From: Clostridium cylindrosporum DSM 605 | GTDB taxonomy: Bacteria > Bacillota > Clostridia > Clostridiales > Caloramatoraceae | DNA: 64,000 nt | Assembly: GCF_001047375.1 (NCBI RefSeq) | Contig: NZ_LFVU01000027.1 | Coordinates: forward strand, 310,001 to 374,000 | Direction: 5' to 3' | Shown: piece after piece, positions 26,895-35,650 of the stretch | Layout of the letters: each line of letters opens with the position of its first letter | Numbering within the stretch: the stretch's first letter is position 1 | Made by a program: the position numbers and the translations under genes | Notes under the pieces: model-generated | Database searches by the model: none | The model's input: only the letters and a program-made list of their open reading frames with translations | What the model was told of the DNA's origin: nothing

Positions 26895-27308
26895 ATGATA
26901 AGTTTGAAAAGTAGATATTTATTGACCAAGGTATTATGGGGTATTTTGTTTATAATTACTGGGATAGCAAAGATTATAATGAATCAAACTACAAATTCAA
27001 CAATAGAAACTATTATAAATATTGTATGTTGGATTATGTTTATAATAGTAATAGCAATAAGTTTTTTTAGAAGAAAGGAAAAAGTTGAACCAGAAGATGA
27101 GTTGGCTACTTTAAATAAATTAAAAGCAAAATCTTTGATATATGATACAATTTTTGTTCTCATGGTAATTTATCTTGTGTTTGGAAGAAGCTTTTCTTTA
27201 ACAGTTAATTCTGGAGTAGCATTTATTGGATTGGGTTTATTTCAGATATTTGAATATATATTTTTTGAACACTATGAAAAAAAGCAGTTGGTGGATGATT
27301 ATGAGTAA
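26895..27308 (+). CDS. Four-helix membrane protein paired with an XRE regulator
   Basis: 137 residues. Hydrophobic segments near 11-28, 40-58, 86-103 and 107-125, with a charged loop between the second and third. ATG follows AAGGAGG. The last bases (ATGAGTAA) overlap the start of the XRE gene, so translation is coupled. The pair has its own regulated promoter. Membrane-protein/short-XRE pairs are common in Firmicutes, but their function is mostly unknown. Confidence 0.65.
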   Translation: MISLKSRYLLTKVLWGILFIITGIAKIIMNQTTNSTIETIINIVCWIMFIIVIAISFFRRKEKVEPEDELATLNKLKAKSLIYDTIFVLMVIYLVFGRSFSLTVNSGVAFIGLGLFQIFEYIFFEHYEKKQLVDDYE

Positions 27309-27525
27309 ATTAAGAACATATATATCTGTATATCGAAAAGAAAAAAATATGCAACAGGATGAATTGGCAGAGCTAGTAGGTGTTCGACGTGAAACTATAT
27401 CACGATTAGAAAAGGGACTATATAATCCATCTCTAAAACTTGCATATGATATTGCCAAAGTATTTGGAGTTACGATTGAAAAATTATTTGAATTTTATGA
27501 AGAGGATAATTTAGAATCTAAGTAA
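27301..27525 (+). CDS. Short XRE/YozG-like transcription regulator
   Basis: 74 residues from ATG 27301, overlapping the previous stop. The HTH is complete: QQDELAELVGVRRETISRLE and GLYNPSLKLAYDIAKVFGVTIEKLFEF. This size and sequence match YozG-like regulators that usually control the membrane protein beside them. It is the likely ligand of the three operators upstream. Confidence 0.85.
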   Translation: MSKLRTYISVYRKEKNMQQDELAELVGVRRETISRLEKGLYNPSLKLAYDIAKVFGVTIEKLFEFYEEDNLESK

Positions 27526-27561
27526 ACGACCATATTTTAATACGTTTTTAATAATATATTC

Positions 27562-27596
27562 AAAAACCAGCAAGTATATTGTTGGTTTTTTATTTT
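27562..27596 (+). terminator. Terminator closing the accessory block
   Basis: AAAAACCAGCAA (27562-27573) pairs with TTGTTGGTTTTT (27579-27590), then TATTTTTT. It lies directly before the connector gene. Confidence 0.75.
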
Positions 27597-27600
27597 TTAG

Positions 27601-27921
27601 GTGGTGATTAACATAGAACAAAGAATTTTAGAATCTTTAAGATTAAGAATAAATAACATAAATGAATCCTTAATTAATGATCTAATTAAAGATACTGTTG
27701 AGGAAGTCAAAGAGTATATAAACTTTTCAGAAGGAGATTTAATGCCTTTAGGATGTGAAAGTATAGTAAAAGACTTAGTAGTTATTAAGTATAATAAACA
27801 GGGCTCTGAGGGATTACAAAGTGAAAGTTATGGTGGAATAAGCCAGAGTTATTTAGATGATATTCCAAAGGACATTAAAAGAAGACTTAATAGATATAGG
27901 AAGCTTCCTAGAGGTTATTGA
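27601..27921 (+). CDS. Head-tail connector protein (phage gp6-like)
   Basis: Up to 106 residues from GTG 27601. The ribosome site AGGTGG at 27599-27604 overlaps that GTG and fits better with a start at ATA 27613 (IEQRILESLRLRI). Family traits: short helical protein with VEEVKEYINF and LVVIKYNKQGSEGLQSESYGG, matching the adaptor that docks on the portal ring. First gene of the connector and tail block. Confidence 0.8.
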   Translation: MVINIEQRILESLRLRINNINESLINDLIKDTVEEVKEYINFSEGDLMPLGCESIVKDLVVIKYNKQGSEGLQSESYGGISQSYLDDIPKDIKRRLNRYRKLPRGY

Positions 27922-27922
27922 T

Positions 27923-28237
27923 ATGGCTATTATAAGAGATATGCAGCCTTATATACTTGAAGAAAAGGTAACGTATAGAACACCTAGTAAATTTTTAAAA
28001 GAGGTTTGGATAGAGATTAAATCTATTGACGTTGCTATATATGAAAATGATGATAGGATCAATACTCAAAGCGTTAGGTTCAATAGTAGTACCCATACAG
28101 GACTTACTAATTATAAGGAGATTAAAGAGGGTAGAAATAGGATAAGAAAAGGAGAAGTAATATATACCATACTTTCATGTAAAACAAGAGGAAGGTTAAC
28201 TACATTACTTTTGAAGGTGGTAGATACAGATGTCTAA
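27923..28237 (+). CDS. Head-tail joining / stopper protein
   Basis: 104 residues from ATG 27923, right after the previous stop. Beta-rich with KEVWIEIKSIDVAIY and RKGEVIYTILSCKTRGRLTTLLLKVV. Size and order (connector, this gene, HK97 gp10, tail completion) fit the SPP1 gp16-like stopper. Call rests mostly on synteny. Confidence 0.7.
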   Translation: MAIIRDMQPYILEEKVTYRTPSKFLKEVWIEIKSIDVAIYENDDRINTQSVRFNSSTHTGLTNYKEIKEGRNRIRKGEVIYTILSCKTRGRLTTLLLKVVDTDV

Positions 28238-28640
28238 TAAAGAATTTAATCAAAGCATAGACAATGCAACTTTTAAAATAATTCAAGAGGTTAGTAAAAA
28301 TTTAAGAAAAGCATGCCTTCTTGTTGAAGCAGATGCAAAGAAAAACTGTCCTGTAGATATGGGTTATTTGAGAGCTTCAATGTTTTCAAACGTGAAGATA
28401 GAAAGCAATGAACTAATAGGGTTTATAACTAACAATTCTAGTTATGCACCATATGTTCATAATGGAACAGGTATATATGCTAAAGATGGAACAGGTAGAA
28501 AAACACCTTGGGGTTATGTTGTTAAGTCAGGTAAATATAAAGGATATCATTTTACTGTAGGGCAAAAGCCCAATCCTTTCTTAGAAAAAGCTAGAGATAA
28601 GAATAGGGATAAGATCTTAAAGTTATTAGGAGGTAAATAG
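28230..28640 (+). CDS. HK97 gp10-like tail-completion protein
   Basis: 136 residues. ADAKKNCPVDMGYLRASM followed by YAPYVHNGTG and a C-terminal PNPFLEKARDKNRDKIL is the HK97 gp10 family signature. It overlaps the previous gene by eight bases. It acts at the head-tail interface. Confidence 0.88.
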   Translation: MSNKEFNQSIDNATFKIIQEVSKNLRKACLLVEADAKKNCPVDMGYLRASMFSNVKIESNELIGFITNNSSYAPYVHNGTGIYAKDGTGRKTPWGYVVKSGKYKGYHFTVGQKPNPFLEKARDKNRDKILKLLGGK

Positions 28641-28642
28641 CT

Positions 28643-29005
28643 GTGGAAATAGATATTATTGAGTATATAGAATCCTGTGTACCTAGTTTAAAAGACAATC
28701 TATATCCTTTGTTCACAGTTGAAGCTGATAAGACAACAGGGGTATTTTCTTTTAAACCATTAAGTGGAGGACATATAAAGGAAACTCAACTAGAATTTAA
28801 GATAATTGGACTTGATTATGATGAAGTTAAGATTATAGAAAAGCAAATAATAGATATTTTAGATATAGAAGAAGATGAAGCCTCTATTACTTATGGATCT
28901 ACTTATTTTAGAAGTAGCCTAAGTGGTGGAGGTATTTTATTTAGAGATGATTTACAGATGTATGAGGATACGCTGTACTTCATAATTAGATGGAGGTGCA
29001 TATAG
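28643..29005 (+). CDS. Tail terminator-like protein
   Basis: 120 residues, GTG start behind GGAGGTAAATAGCT. Alpha/beta pattern (DIIEYIESCVPSL, ETQLEFKIIGLDYDEVKIIEKQIIDIL, LYFIIRWR) fits the gpU/Gp37-like tail terminator that caps the tail tube. Its last base is the first base of the tail-tube gene. Confidence 0.72.
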   Translation: MEIDIIEYIESCVPSLKDNLYPLFTVEADKTTGVFSFKPLSGGHIKETQLEFKIIGLDYDEVKIIEKQIIDILDIEEDEASITYGSTYFRSSLSGGGILFRDDLQMYEDTLYFIIRWRCI

Positions 29006-29547
29006 TGGCTAAGGATGTAAATGAAATTGTAATGGGAGCTGGTGAGCTTTATTTACAGGAATTTAGTGGAGATACAATACCTGATCATGCAACTATAGAA
29101 ACAGATGTAAACAATGTTGGGCATACATCAGGTGGTGCTAGTTTTGAATATAAGCCTGAAAAGTATGATGTAATAAATAGTTACGGTAATGCTGTAAAGT
29201 CAGTTATTACAAAGGAAGAATGTACATTTAAGAGTGGAATACTAACTTGGGATTTAGAAAAGATAAAACTTCTTAGTACAGCAGAGTTAACTACAGACTC
29301 AACTAAGAATTTAAAAAAGCTAACATTCAAAGGTGGAGGATCACTTAAAAACATTCTTGTTAGATTTGTTCATACTAAAGATGATGGTAAGAAAATAAGA
29401 CTTACTATGATTGCAACAGCAGGTAATGGATTTACAATGGATTTTTCAGGTGAAAAGGAAACTGTTGTTGATGCAGAATTAACAGCAATTCAATATATTA
29501 AGAACTTTTTAGCAGAAATCGAAGAAGAAGTAACACCAGTAATTTAG
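29005..29547 (+). CDS. Major tail tube protein
   Basis: 180 residues from GTG 29005, which overlaps the TAG before it and follows GGAGGTG. Repeats of beta strands (GELYLQEFSGDTI, KLTFKGGG, KIRLTMIATAGNGFTMDFSG, then AELTAIQY) fit the tail-tube fold. It is followed by a chaperone pair with frameshift, the classical tube-chaperone-tape order. Confidence 0.85.
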   Translation: MAKDVNEIVMGAGELYLQEFSGDTIPDHATIETDVNNVGHTSGGASFEYKPEKYDVINSYGNAVKSVITKEECTFKSGILTWDLEKIKLLSTAELTTDSTKNLKKLTFKGGGSLKNILVRFVHTKDDGKKIRLTMIATAGNGFTMDFSGEKETVVDAELTAIQYIKNFLAEIEEEVTPVI

Positions 29548-29557
29548 GAGGTAAAAC

Positions 29558-29845
29558 ATGATAAACTTAGATGTTCTAATGGAAAAAACAATTGACTTTA
29601 CCTTAAAAGGTAAGCTTATTAGGGTTCAACAACCTACATTAAAGATGATAAAGAAGTTCGCTGCAATAGAAAAAGATGCAGATATAGATAAACAAATAGA
29701 GGTTATAACAGAAATATTGAATAACAATTCTTCTAATATAAAGCTAGAAAAATCTGATATAGAGGAATTAAATCAGCCTGCACTCATGGCAATACTTGAA
29801 GCTATTACAAACAACATCAAAGAAGCAGATAACAACCCAAACTAG
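29558..29845 (+). CDS. Tail assembly chaperone, short form (gpG-like)
   Basis: 95 residues, helical, lying between tube and tape-measure genes. It ends ADNNPN-stop within the slippery sequence CCCAAAC (29836-29842). A -1 shift there continues into the next frame to 30153. These proteins coat the tape measure during tail assembly. Confidence 0.85.
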   Translation: MINLDVLMEKTIDFTLKGKLIRVQQPTLKMIKKFAAIEKDADIDKQIEVITEILNNNSSNIKLEKSDIEELNQPALMAILEAITNNIKEADNNPN

Positions 29846-30153
29846 TATTGCCCATTCCTAAAGGAATAGCTGGAGAGGCTATTTTAGAAAAGTACTTTCC
29901 ATCAGAGGAATGGGAAAATAACATATTTTGTAGTACAGGTGAATTAAAGGCTATTAGTGATTACACAGGACTCAATTTTAAGGAGATTGAGTCCTTAACT
30001 TATGTAGAATACTTACTCTTTAAAAAAGACGCTTGGGTATTCAACTTAAAGCAAAGTGAAAATGGACAAGAATTTCTTAAAACTTTATATAGGTTAAGAC
30101 AAACCAAAGCTGATATAAACGCTATAAGAAAATTTAATGAAAGGAGGGGGTAG
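29558..30153 (+). CDS. Tail assembly chaperone, long frameshift form (gpGT-like)
   Basis: The -1 frame is open from 29833 through 30153. Slipping on C CCA AAC changes the reading to CCC AAA CTA GTA TTG, giving a join PKLVLPIPKG. The T part (about 105 residues, EWENNIFCSTGEL, LTYVEYLLFKKDAWVFNLKQ) has no good independent start: TTG 29848 lacks a ribosome site. A hairpin ATTCC-TAAA-GGAAT at 29854-29867 lies 11 bases on. Programmed frameshift at this locus is well known in siphoviruses. Confidence 0.85.
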
Positions 30154-30156
30154 GAT

Positions 30157-32115
30157 GTGGTAGGAGGAATAACATTAGCACCTTTGTTAACAGAAATAAA
30201 AGTTAAACTAAATAGCTTTAAATCAGAAATGGATAAGGCCAAAGCAATTGCAAATACAAAGGTAGAAGAAATGCAAAAAAAGTTTCAGGGGCTACAAAAT
30301 AGTGGTGAAAGACTACAGTCTGTAGGAACTAAGCTTACTATAATGGGAGCAGCAGGAGTTACTGCCATTGCTGGACTTGTTAAAAAAGGAGCTGAATGGA
30401 ATGCACAGGTTGCAGGAACAGAGTTTCTTTATAAAAACCTTGATAAATCGGTTCAACAAACAATAAAAAGCAATATGGCAAATGCAGAAACAATAGCTTT
30501 AACAGAGCAACAATATAAAGATGCAGCTACAACTATGGCTACATACTATACTAATATGGGGTTTACTGCTAAAGAAACTTCAAAACTATCAGGAGAAACT
30601 ATGAATCTAGTAGCAGACCTTGCAGCAGTTACCGATATGCCCTTTGATGAGGCTATGGGAAGATTTAAGTCAGGGTTAATGGGCAACTATGAGGCCTTAG
30701 ATGCCTTTAGTATAAATATATCCGCCAATATGCTTGAGAATAGTAAATATGTTAAGTCATTAGGCAAGACTTGGAACCAACTTTCAGAGAATGAAAAAAT
30801 GATGGCGGTTTACAATGAAATCCAAAGACAAGGGTCAAGTGCTACTGGACTTGCTGCACAAGAAGCAGGTGGATTTGGTATGCAATTAAAGCTTGTAAAA
30901 CAGCAGATTTCAGAACTACTTGGAAAACTTGGAGAAACTTTATTACCAGTGCTAGAGCCTTTTTTAGTAAAGTTAAAAGAAATGGTAGAAAGGTTTAGTG
31001 AATGGGCAGATAAGAATCCAGAGGTGGTTAGGACAATATTAACCATTGTTACTGCTTTAAGTGGAATATTACTAATAGTAGGACCTATAATTACAATTTT
31101 AGGTTCTCTCATTACAAATATAGGTGCAATTATTACAGGCTTTACCGCAGTAAGTACTGTTGTAACAAGTGCCGGTGGTGCTATTGCATTACTTTCTAAT
31201 CCCATAGGTATAGCTATTGGTGTCATTGGACTATTAGTGGCTGCGGTTATGACTGATTTTTGTGGAATAAGGGAAACTATATCATCTGTTATGAGTTCAA
31301 TTATGACTATAATAAAAACGATATTAGAAAGAATAATGTATATATGGAATACTGACTTTATGGGTATCAAGACATTTATTACGGGTATTTGGGAAGCTAT
31401 TAAAGTAGTATTTTCTACCGCATTTAATGTGATAAAAGGGTATTTTGATATATTTGTTAAGATCTTTAAGGGAGATTGGAAAGGTGCATGGGAAAGTATT
31501 AAAAATGTATCTTCTATAATTTGGGAAGGTATAAAGAAACTTTTCGCCATATTTCTAAATCTTATTGTAGATACGCTATTAAGTATAGGAGTTAGTTTAT
31601 ATGCAGCGGCTAAGACTACTTTTAATAGAATCAAAGAAGGTTTTAGTTTTATATGGAGTAAAATTAAAGAATGGTTTAGTAAAGCTATAAAAGATCCTAT
31701 AGGGACTATTAAAAGTATAGGTAGCAGTATGTATAGTGCAGGGAAAGATTTATTTAACCATCTATGGGACGGTATAAAATCAATATGGACAAGCATTAAA
31801 AACTGGGTATCAGACAAAGTAAATTGGCTAGTTGATAAGGTTAAGTTTTGGGATAAGGAATCAGATAAAATGGCTGCAAGCAAAGTAAATGGTTCACATT
31901 ATAATGGATTGTCCTATGTACCCTTTGATGGTTATACAGCTAGGCTTCATAAAGGAGAAAGAGTTTTAACAGCAGCAGAAAATAGAGAGTATTCACAAGG
32001 AATTGGTAGAGGTTCTACTATAGAAGTATACAATAATTTCTATGGAAAAACAGAAAGCCCTTATGAAATAGCAAAAGCTACTAGAAGAAGTTTAGTAGGA
32101 TTAAATTTTGCATAG
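30157..32115 (+). CDS. Tail tape-measure protein
   Basis: 652 residues, GTG start behind GGAGGGGG. N-terminal coiled coil (about 15-60), then the conserved tape region (ATTMATYYTNMGFTAKET, MPFDEAMGRFKSGLMGNYEAL). Hydrophobic segments occupy about 290-375, then Trp-rich repeats (GIWEAIKVVF, GAWESIKNV, IIWEGIKKL) run to a C-terminal THxN-type end (HKGERVLTAAENREY). It sets tail length and may help DNA cross the membrane. Short for the family. Confidence 0.93.
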   Translation: MVGGITLAPLLTEIKVKLNSFKSEMDKAKAIANTKVEEMQKKFQGLQNSGERLQSVGTKLTIMGAAGVTAIAGLVKKGAEWNAQVAGTEFLYKNLDKSVQQTIKSNMANAETIALTEQQYKDAATTMATYYTNMGFTAKETSKLSGETMNLVADLAAVTDMPFDEAMGRFKSGLMGNYEALDAFSINISANMLENSKYVKSLGKTWNQLSENEKMMAVYNEIQRQGSSATGLAAQEAGGFGMQLKLVKQQISELLGKLGETLLPVLEPFLVKLKEMVERFSEWADKNPEVVRTILTIVTALSGILLIVGPIITILGSLITNIGAIITGFTAVSTVVTSAGGAIALLSNPIGIAIGVIGLLVAAVMTDFCGIRETISSVMSSIMTIIKTILERIMYIWNTDFMGIKTFITGIWEAIKVVFSTAFNVIKGYFDIFVKIFKGDWKGAWESIKNVSSIIWEGIKKLFAIFLNLIVDTLLSIGVSLYAAAKTTFNRIKEGFSFIWSKIKEWFSKAIKDPIGTIKSIGSSMYSAGKDLFNHLWDGIKSIWTSIKNWVSDKVNWLVDKVKFWDKESDKMAASKVNGSHYNGLSYVPFDGYTARLHKGERVLTAAENREYSQGIGRGSTIEVYNNFYGKTESPYEIAKATRRSLVGLNFA

Positions 32116-32132
32116 AAGGAGGTTAATACATA

Positions 32133-33020
32133 ATGTACACGACTATAGCTATAATTAATGAAATTAAGAAAAATTATGTGACTATTAATACATATCTTAA
32201 AGGTGATACAGGTATTGTATTAACATCCTTTGAAGATAATCAACTTAAAGGTGAGGTAAGTACAGTTAAAGGAATTAATCAATATGGAACAACTATAACT
32301 ACCACAACTTTAGGTAATAGAGACATTGATATGCAGGGAGTTATAATTGCTAATAATAGAAAAGAAATAGAGATAATTAAAAGAGATTTAATTGCAACAC
32401 TTAATCCACTAGATGATATAGTCATAAAGTATACAGATGATAATATAAACAAGGAGATACAGGCAAGAGCTTCATCAGTGCCAATGTTTGATAGTAACTA
32501 TAAGCTAAATAGTGAATGTTTATTAGGATTTAAAGTATCCTTTGATTGTTATTCTCCATTTTGGCAGGATACAGAAAAAACTATAGTCAATATAGGAACA
32601 TGGTTAGATAAATTCGAGTTTCCTTTTATGCTAGATGACACTGCTGGAATAGAGTTTGGAACAAAGGGACCTAATGAAATAGAATTTATTAATAATGGAG
32701 ATGTTGATGCAGCACTAGAAGTAGTATTTATAGGACCAGCTTTAAATCCAAAAGTTACACTTAGTGATAATGAGTTTATAAAAGTGAATAAGAACATATT
32801 AGATCAAGAAATGCTTTATATATCTACTGCTTATGGAAATAAGCGAGTAGAAATTACTAAAGCAGATGGAGCTATTGAAAATGCCTACAATTACATAGAC
32901 ATTTTTAGTAGCTTTTTTAATTTAAAAGAAGGTTATAACAAAATAACATATAGCACAGAGGATAACAGTGTGCCTCAAAATGTTTTTATAAAATATAAGA
33001 ATCAGTACTTGAGTTTATAG
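32133..33020 (+). CDS. Distal tail protein (Dit-like)
   Basis: 295 residues behind AAGGAGG. The N-terminal beta domain (DTGIVLTSFEDNQLKGEV, GNRDIDMQGVIIANNRKEIE) and the middle SFDCYSPFWQD match the siphovirus tail family. The protein forms the hub at the tail tip on which baseplate and Tal are built. Confidence 0.85.
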   Translation: MYTTIAIINEIKKNYVTINTYLKGDTGIVLTSFEDNQLKGEVSTVKGINQYGTTITTTTLGNRDIDMQGVIIANNRKEIEIIKRDLIATLNPLDDIVIKYTDDNINKEIQARASSVPMFDSNYKLNSECLLGFKVSFDCYSPFWQDTEKTIVNIGTWLDKFEFPFMLDDTAGIEFGTKGPNEIEFINNGDVDAALEVVFIGPALNPKVTLSDNEFIKVNKNILDQEMLYISTAYGNKRVEITKADGAIENAYNYIDIFSSFFNLKEGYNKITYSTEDNSVPQNVFIKYKNQYLSL

Positions 33021-33031
33021 GAGGTGATTTT

Positions 33032-33655
33032 ATGGCTGAGTTTGCTGGATTCTTTAACAGTGTTAATGGAGATAGAAAATATAAGTCAGAGGACTTTGCT
33101 AAGTACTTTAAAAGCTTTATTACTAATGGAGTAAGTAGTGCAAAGGACTCATTAAAGGTATTTAAGAAGAATAATACACAAATAGAAATAGCATCAGGTT
33201 CAGCGGTCATTAATGGGTATTTGTATCTTAATGATTCAACTTTAATAAAAGGTATAAGTACTGGTATAACTAGAATTGATAGGATAGTATTAAGGTTAGA
33301 TTTAGTTAATAGGACATTAGAAATACATGTTAAGCAAGGATCAGAAACAATTGCACCAACTCTTGAACGTAACAATAGTATATATGAGTTATCATTAGCA
33401 AAAGTTAATATAACAGGCTTAGATTTTACGATAATAGATGAAAGGTCAGATGTTAATGTATGTGGCTTTATGGGATTCACAGGGATAGTTGATATACAGG
33501 AGATGTGGAATTTATTTAATAAAAATATATCTGATAAAAATACTGTATGGGATCAGTGGTTTAATAGCCTTCAAGGTAAGAGTATAAGGGGAATTTACAT
33601 TCAAAACACACAACCTGTAGCTGTAATAGGTGATATATGGATAAATACAATATAA
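33032..33655 (+). CDS. Baseplate / upper receptor-binding-like protein
   Basis: 207 residues. The N-terminus FAGFFNSVNGDRKYKSEDFAKYF is common in phage baseplate upper proteins (BppU-type), with GSAVINGYLYLNDST and RIDRIVLRLD following. The C-terminus ends QPVAVIGDIWINTI, close to the end of the next protein. Its gene overlaps the next by 19 bases. Confidence 0.72.
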   Translation: MAEFAGFFNSVNGDRKYKSEDFAKYFKSFITNGVSSAKDSLKVFKKNNTQIEIASGSAVINGYLYLNDSTLIKGISTGITRIDRIVLRLDLVNRTLEIHVKQGSETIAPTLERNNSIYELSLAKVNITGLDFTIIDERSDVNVCGFMGFTGIVDIQEMWNLFNKNISDKNTVWDQWFNSLQGKSIRGIYIQNTQPVAVIGDIWINTI

Positions 33656-34938
33656 AAATTATAACGGATAGCTTTGAGTTTCTAGGAGATATAGAGGATT
33701 ATATCTCTTTTTTTTATAGAAGGAATTACAACAAGTCGAGGGATTTTCAACTTGTAGCTTCTATGAAATATCAGGATATATTGAAGAATGGACATATTAT
33801 ATTCATTGATCCTAAAAAAGCAGGGTTTATTGAGGAGGTAACTATTGATGAGGAAAAGAATACAGTTACAGCAAAGGGTAGGGACCTAAAAAGTATTCTT
33901 AATAGAAGGGTTACTATTCCACCAACTGGACTTGATTATGATTATATTAAAGGAGATGCAGAAACGGTTATTAAGCATTATATAAATGCTAATGCCATAA
34001 CTGCCATTGACCCTAAAAGAAATATTAATCAGTTAGTTATAGCTGAAAATAAACATAGAGGAGAAATAATTAGTTATCAAACTAGGCTAAAGGATTTATT
34101 AGTTGAAACTGAAACAATAGCAACTGCCACAGGATTAGGATTTAATATAGAGCTTGATTTAGTTAATAAAAGGTTTGTATTTGATGTTTATGAGGGGAAA
34201 GATCTTACTGTTAACAATAGAGTAATGTTTTCAAGTGACTTTGATAACTTATATAACACTATAACTACTGTTAATACATTAAATCAAAGGTCTATGGCAT
34301 ATGTAGCTGGACAAGGTGAAGGAGTAGACAGAAATATTAAGCAAGTTTTTAAAAGTAATGACACTGGATTAAATAGAAAAGAGCTATATATAGATGCTAG
34401 AGATATAAATGAAGATGAAGATCTAGAAGATAGGGCAAAGATAAAGTTATCTGAGTATGAGAGAATAGAATCTACTGAATCAACTATTGCAAATGATAAC
34501 TTTATATATGAAAAGGATTGGGATGTAGGTGACATAGTTATCAAAAAAACAGAAAAAAGCATAGATAGCTTAAGAGTTGTAGAGGTTACAGAAGTCTATG
34601 AGGGTTATAGAAAGATAGATATAACTTTAGGTTCAATACTAACATCTCTTATAGATGAGATAAATAATAAGGTAAATGATATAGGAACTAGCGTAGGGGC
34701 TACTGGAGGAGTTAGTTCTGTTAATCCTAACGTATGGAAGCCAGTGGTTGATGTTAATGGAAACCTAACATGGAAATATTCCTTAGCGACAGATACGCCT
34801 ACAAGTATGAATATTAAAGGTCCTAAAGGAGACACAGGACCACAAGGGCCAGCAGGTGAAGGAGGAACAAAAATATTTACACAAAGCACAGAACCTACAT
34901 CAATTATAAGTGGTGATGTGTGGATACAGACTATATAG
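33637..34938 (+). CDS. Tail-associated protein (ReqiPepy6 Gp37-like) with collagen-like tail
   Basis: 433 residues. The N-terminal half (YISFFYRRNYNKSRDFQLV, VEEVTIDEEKNTVTAKGRDL, RLKDLLVETETIATATGLGF) is the Gp37-like hub/Tal family. Near 395 there is a short collagen-like run GPKGDTGPQGPAG, then the ending SGDVWIQTI. It likely forms the trimeric hub and carries a trimerising stalk. Confidence 0.85.
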   Translation: MDKYNIKIITDSFEFLGDIEDYISFFYRRNYNKSRDFQLVASMKYQDILKNGHIIFIDPKKAGFIEEVTIDEEKNTVTAKGRDLKSILNRRVTIPPTGLDYDYIKGDAETVIKHYINANAITAIDPKRNINQLVIAENKHRGEIISYQTRLKDLLVETETIATATGLGFNIELDLVNKRFVFDVYEGKDLTVNNRVMFSSDFDNLYNTITTVNTLNQRSMAYVAGQGEGVDRNIKQVFKSNDTGLNRKELYIDARDINEDEDLEDRAKIKLSEYERIESTESTIANDNFIYEKDWDVGDIVIKKTEKSIDSLRVVEVTEVYEGYRKIDITLGSILTSLIDEINNKVNDIGTSVGATGGVSSVNPNVWKPVVDVNGNLTWKYSLATDTPTSMNIKGPKGDTGPQGPAGEGGTKIFTQSTEPTSIISGDVWIQTI

Positions 34939-34950
34939 GAGGGGTGAAGA

Positions 34951-35346
34951 ATGGGAACAACTAAAAAAGCAATATACAAGGTTAGTAACGGTACTGATTT
35001 TGATACTATACATTTTGAAACAACAGAGGATCTCATAACGGGTGCAATACAAGATTTAAGTCCGACAGGATATAGAAAACTTCCTAGTGGATTAATAATA
35101 CAATGGGGTACTGCTACAGCTAATTTTATTAATTCAGGAGGAACATATATAGCAGAATCTAATGTATTATTTCCTATTGCTTTTCCTAATAAAAGGGTAT
35201 GTGCAATTGGTTCACCTTTAAATCTATATGCTAGTTTCAATGCAGCATATAGTTATAATAGTAATGCTGAAATTGGGGCTAGCTTTAAATTTACAAGTAG
35301 GACAGGAGCAAATATGAACTATAATTGGATAGCTGTTGGGTATTAG
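34951..35346 (+). CDS. Tail-fibre tip / receptor-binding protein (gp53-like C-terminal domain)
   Basis: 131 residues. SPTGYRKLPSGLIIQWGTAT with later FPIAFPNKRVCAIG and the final YNWIAVGY match the gp53-like C-terminal fibre domain. It lies after the hub gene behind AGGAGGGG. It probably contacts the host surface; the ligand is unknown. Confidence 0.8.
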   Translation: MGTTKKAIYKVSNGTDFDTIHFETTEDLITGAIQDLSPTGYRKLPSGLIIQWGTATANFINSGGTYIAESNVLFPIAFPNKRVCAIGSPLNLYASFNAAYSYNSNAEIGASFKFTSRTGANMNYNWIAVGY

Positions 35347-35362
35347 GAGGAGGAATAATGAT

Positions 35363-35650
35363 ATGAAATATTTAAGTATTGTAACAGATAGAGAATATTA
35401 TTTTAAAGATGATAGGATTAATGAAATTTTACCTACAGATATAAGTATTACTGATGAAACATATAATACTTTTTTTCAAAATCAGTGTATAGGTAAAATA
35501 TATAAGATAAAAAAACAATTAGGAAGTACATTCAATGATATATTTGAAGAAGTTAAAGCTGAGATACCTAGAGTTGATGGTATAAATACTATAGAGGAAA
35601 GAGTAATAGCATTAGAAAATATAATACTTCAAATACAAGGAGTGATATAG
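35363..35650 (+). CDS. Small tail-region protein, unknown
   Basis: 95 residues from ATG 35363, nine bases after AGGAGG; an ATG at 35358 hits a stop at once. No recognised domain. A C-terminal helix (TIEERVIALENIILQIQGVI) is a likely coiled coil. Confidence 0.6.
   Translation: MKYLSIVTDREYYFKDDRINEILPTDISITDETYNTFFQNQCIGKIYKIKKQLGSTFNDIFEEVKAEIPRVDGINTIEERVIALENIILQIQGVI

Noticed and set aside
30810-31883. Long (357-codon) minus-strand frame
   Set aside because: It lies wholly inside the tape-measure gene, has no ribosome site and is a mirror of its hydrophobic repeats.
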